This document shows, piece by piece, positions 61,839-64,000 of a stretch of 64,000 nucleotides of DNA. Source of the DNA: CALIBK01 sp037444165 (GTDB lineage: Bacteria; Desulfobacterota; BSN033; UBA1163); assembly GCA_037444165.1 (NCBI GenBank), contig JBBIMX010000003.1:29715-93714 (forward strand), given 5' to 3'. A model generated the notes under the pieces. That model did not search any database, was not told the origin of the DNA, and worked only from the letters and a program-made list of their open reading frames with translations. Position numbers and translations under genes: made by a program. The first letter of the stretch is position 1; each line of letters starts with the position of its first letter.

Positions 61839-62159
61839 TTATGTTGCATATACAACTTCGCCCGATTTTGAGTATTCAATAATATCTGAACTTCCTTTTT
61901 CCCACTCCTCTGGAGTCAAAGCAACAGCCTCTATTGGTTCAAAAACTTCATAAATCGCTTCCGAAAGGATGTCTATTCTTTCCCAGTAATCTCTACCAGC
62001 AAAATCCTCTGAAACAACAACAACATCAATATCGCTTCCTTCTCGATAGGTGTCCAATGCATAAGAACCGAAAAGTATCATTTTATTTATCCTTAAACCC
62101 TTGCCCTCTAATACCTTTCTGAAAGCTGACAAAATATTTAATACTGCTTTTTTATCCAT
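61839..62159 (-). CDS. MNT nucleotidyltransferase domain protein
   Basis: A 106-residue nucleotidyltransferase with the intact motif ILFGSYALDTYREGSDIDVVVVS. In HEPN/MNT pairs the MNT partner modifies and inactivates the HEPN toxin. The start overlaps the HEPN gene stop by 22 bases, as expected for such a pair. AAGGAGG lies before the ATG. The neighbour downstream is a degenerate copy. Confidence 0.88.
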   Translation of the reverse strand: MDKKAVLNILSAFRKVLEGKGLRINKMILFGSYALDTYREGSDIDVVVVSEDFAGRDYWERIDILSEAIYEVFEPIEAVALTPEEWEKGSSDIIEYSKSGEVVYAT

Positions 62160-62518
62160 TCCAAAACCTCCTTACCCTTTGCAAGGATTTCGCTTACTGC
62201 CGGCTGTGTAAAATCTTTTTGAAGTTTACTTAATTCCTCAGGATATCTTGTAACAACACTCGCTTCATTAATTTTTACTATAAATCTTCCAATAGATTCA
62301 TCAGGTTTTATACCAATACTGTTCAGGAAATAAATTAAATTATGTGTTTTAGGTGGTATTTGCTGCAATCTCTTTTGATATAGACCTTTTAATGCTTTCT
62401 CAATTGCAAGATGGCACATAAAGACAGCATAAAAATACCTTCCACCGTTCAACATAAATTCTGCCGTTTCCATATCATAGTCAGCCTGTCTTAACCATTC
62501 GTCTGCCTCTTTTGGCAT
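62138..62518 (-). CDS. HEPN domain protein
   Basis: A 126-residue HEPN domain protein: EADEWLRQADYDMETAEFML, RYFYAVFMCHLAIEKALKGLYQ and the HNL motif. The RX4-6H RNase motif of some HEPN toxins is not obvious, so ribonuclease activity is not certain. It pairs with the overlapping MNT gene at 61839 and overlaps hsdS by 28 bases at its start, so the pair is embedded in the modification operon. Confidence 0.88.
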   Translation of the reverse strand: MPKEADEWLRQADYDMETAEFMLNGGRYFYAVFMCHLAIEKALKGLYQKRLQQIPPKTHNLIYFLNSIGIKPDESIGRFIVKINEASVVTRYPEELSKLQKDFTQPAVSEILAKGKEVLEWIKKQY

Positions 62519-63894
62519 AAACCTTTCTCCTTTTGATATTTTACCTTTTTAGTTTTTAATTGCCTATTTGATTTAATCCGCTCTAAAAGGACGCTTGCTG
62601 GTTCGTCCGTGGGGTCTTGGGGAACTAACTTTCCTTCAAATGCCCGCTTCAAAATGCTCTGCCGTAATCTTTCAGATTGTTTAAGGCTCTGCTCTACAAT
62701 TTTCTCAAGGTTATCAGCAATAGAAAAACGTCTCTCTACTTCTTCAAGGATCCTATCTTGTTCGTTAAGTGGAGATAGGGGGATCTCAATATTTTTTAAT
62801 TGATCAACTTTTATAGCGTTAAATGTTGTGCCTGTTCCTTGGTTAGCAATTTTTTGTTCAAATGCTCTCATTAGATAAAGAATAAAAAGGGTTTTTATTC
62901 CACCTAATATCCGAATAGATGCAAGTCCTCTCCCTATACATGACCTCTCAGGGCAGATGTTAGTTGGGCCAACAGGGGCCCTCACAGAGATAAGAACATC
63001 TCCTTTTTCTGCAATTTTTTTCGGAGACGAACACCATTTTCGAGGAGTAGGGTAAAAATTACCAAACTCTAATTTGCCTTGATAGAAAGGGAGTCCGTTC
63101 TCATTTTCATTATAAGTTGATGATGGGGGAGATTGTCCCATAATTATTTCAGAAATTTCTCCTAATCTTGTCCATAACCATCCCTCTGGTAATTCAGGCA
63201 ATTCAGATGTATCTACTGGAGGTAATTCCTTGAATTTCCCTTTGGCTTCTTTTTTGCGTTGTTCTTTTATTCTTTCGAGAAGGACGGAGGCGGGTTCAAG
63301 TTCTTCTTTATGAGCTTCCCGCCATTGCTGGGTGAGTTTTCCTTCAAAGGCATACTTCAAAACTGCCTGACGATAGCGTTTAAGTTGAGTCTTTATCTTC
63401 TTTAATGCTTCTACACCAGCATCCAGCCTGGTAAAAAGTTCCTCAATCTTGGCAACAATACGGCGCTGTTCAGGAAGTGGAGGAATTGGGATTTGGAGAT
63501 TGGAGATTTGAGATTTGGAGATTGCGGAAAAGGTACTTCCTGTTCCAATATTAGCAAGCTGAGATTCTATTGACCTCAGATAGTAGAAAACAAATTTATA
63601 GGCATCATTAAAAAAATATCTAATCGCAGCCAAACCTCTTCCAATACAAGCAGTTTCTTGACATATATTTGTAGGTCCAACGGGAGCTCTCACAGAAAGT
63701 AAAATGTCGTTCTTTTGAGCTATTTTAAGTGGTTTACTACACCATTTTCTCGTCGTCGGGGAAATATCCCCGAATTCCAATTTGCCTTGATAAAAAGGCA
63801 GCCCTTTCTTTTCAGTATTATAATAGTTTGATGGAGGTGATTGTCCCATAATCACTTCACAAACATCACTAATTCTTGCAATTTCCCAATTCAT
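62491..63894 (-). CDS. hsdS: Type I restriction specificity subunit HsdS with twin recognition domains
   Basis: DNA-recognition subunit of 467 residues. Two target recognition domains are separated by central and C-terminal conserved helices (PPLPEQRRIVAKIEELFTRLDAGVEALKKIK and LNEQDRILEEVERRFSIADNLEKIVEQSLKQ). The domains are unusually alike: GLPFYQGKLEFG, RKWCS and SVRAPVGPTNIC occur in both, and over 48 aligned residues I count 38 identities. Two like domains should read the same half-sequence in opposite orientation, giving a palindromic bipartite site. The helices end FEGKL in both halves. ATG at 63894. Confidence 0.92.
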   Translation of the reverse strand: MNWEIARISDVCEVIMGQSPPSNYYNTEKKGLPFYQGKLEFGDISPTTRKWCSKPLKIAQKNDILLSVRAPVGPTNICQETACIGRGLAAIRYFFNDAYKFVFYYLRSIESQLANIGTGSTFSAISKSQISNLQIPIPPLPEQRRIVAKIEELFTRLDAGVEALKKIKTQLKRYRQAVLKYAFEGKLTQQWREAHKEELEPASVLLERIKEQRKKEAKGKFKELPPVDTSELPELPEGWLWTRLGEISEIIMGQSPPSSTYNENENGLPFYQGKLEFGNFYPTPRKWCSSPKKIAEKGDVLISVRAPVGPTNICPERSCIGRGLASIRILGGIKTLFILYLMRAFEQKIANQGTGTTFNAIKVDQLKNIEIPLSPLNEQDRILEEVERRFSIADNLEKIVEQSLKQSERLRQSILKRAFEGKLVPQDPTDEPASVLLERIKSNRQLKTKKVKYQKEKGLCQKRQTNG

Positions 63895-63926
63895 TTCTTA
63901 ATCTACTAATCTAACAATTCGGTATC

Positions 63927-64000
63927 TCAAATCTTTCTATTTTTAGCGGTTTTTCTTGACGCCGTAAAAATAGAAGTTAATTCATTTGCTTCTTTTATTA
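63927..64000 (-). CDS. Four-helix-bundle protein (3' end only)
   Basis: Minus-strand frame entering from the right edge: IKEANELTSIFTASRKTAKNRKI then TGA at 63927-63929. The EANEL...IF...KTAK pattern is that of the four-helix-bundle (23S rRNA intervening-sequence) protein family often found near type I modification genes. Only about 24 residues are visible. Confidence 0.55.
   Translation of the reverse strand, partial: IKEANELTSIFTASRKTAKNRKI

Noticed and set aside
1..64000. CRISPR arrays, rRNA genes or intact insertion sequences
   Set aside because: No regularly spaced direct repeats, no ribosomal RNA sequence and no complete transposase gene was seen on either strand.

Overview
The window looks like chromosome from an anaerobic, probably deltaproteobacterial (Desulfobacterota-like) bacterium; this placement is an inference. 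It rests on paired pyruvate phosphate dikinase and PEP synthase, a CooS/CooF-type iron-sulfur operon, an octaheme nitrite reductase, PilY1-type pilus genes, a tripartite tricarboxylate transporter, DUF362, DUF169 and QueH proteins, and moderate G+C. A run of 17 N at 15860-15876 shows a draft assembly. Positions 1-59,400 look like ordinary chromosome. From the tRNA-Thr gene at 59,402 to the right edge the sequence is an AT-richer acquired island.

Layout. 1-16.5 kb: ppdK (5' end missing), a divergent adenine-deaminase-like protein, uvrB, a Tat-exported DUF362 protein, a secreted beta-propeller protein, rlmD-type RNA methyltransferase, hisI-hisG, DUF72, a 1165-residue GH13 protein, and dinB downstream of lexA. 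16.5-30 kb: lexA with a perfect 18-bp palindrome over its -10 box, ppsA-queH, an M20 peptidase, canonical adenine deaminase, a HAD phosphatase, ridA, der, and a MacA/MacB-type efflux operon whose adaptor carries a Spy/CpxP-like segment. 30-41.5 kb: a leftward ten-gene operon. It encodes two novel cysteine-rich proteins, an NAD(P)H/FAD oxidoreductase, a CooF-like ferredoxin, a CooS-like protein without its catalytic metal ligands, a class V aminotransferase, TctC-TctB-TctA and a GntR/FCD regulator. A ferredoxin gene diverges from it, and TTGTATACAA-type operators sit at both promoters. 41.5-44.8 kb: CDF metal exporter, YjbQ, DUF169, MoaB/MogA and a secreted protein. 44.8-50 kb: the minor pilin operon pilV-pilW-pilX-pilY1 plus a small exported protein, with a possible sigma-54 promoter. 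50-59.3 kb: sirtuin, RNase R, Yip1-like membrane protein, YkgJ-like protein, nitronate monooxygenase/FabK-like enzyme, two poorly known proteins, a 29-residue membrane peptide and an octaheme nitrite reductase.

59.4-64 kb: tRNA-Thr, a decayed tyrosine-integrase C-terminus next to it, then a leftward type I modification cluster. This holds hsdS with two near-identical target recognition domains, a HEPN/MNT pair, a second MNT protein with an altered active site, and hsdM. The tail of a four-helix-bundle protein enters from the right edge. No hsdR is visible inside the window.

The strongest candidate for an undescribed system is the 30.7-41.5 kb operon. It has the CooS-CooF-oxidoreductase arrangement of CO dehydrogenase clusters, but the CooS homologue has lost all six C-cluster ligands while keeping the electron-transfer B-cluster cysteines. 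It is linked to carboxylate uptake, transamination and a carboxylate-type repressor. This suggests an electron-transfer or substrate-reducing complex for an imported organic acid rather than CO oxidation. Secondary candidates are the twin-domain HsdS, the LexA palindrome, the Spy-like insertion in the efflux adaptor, and a family of palindromic repeats at 21.9 and 55.2 kb.
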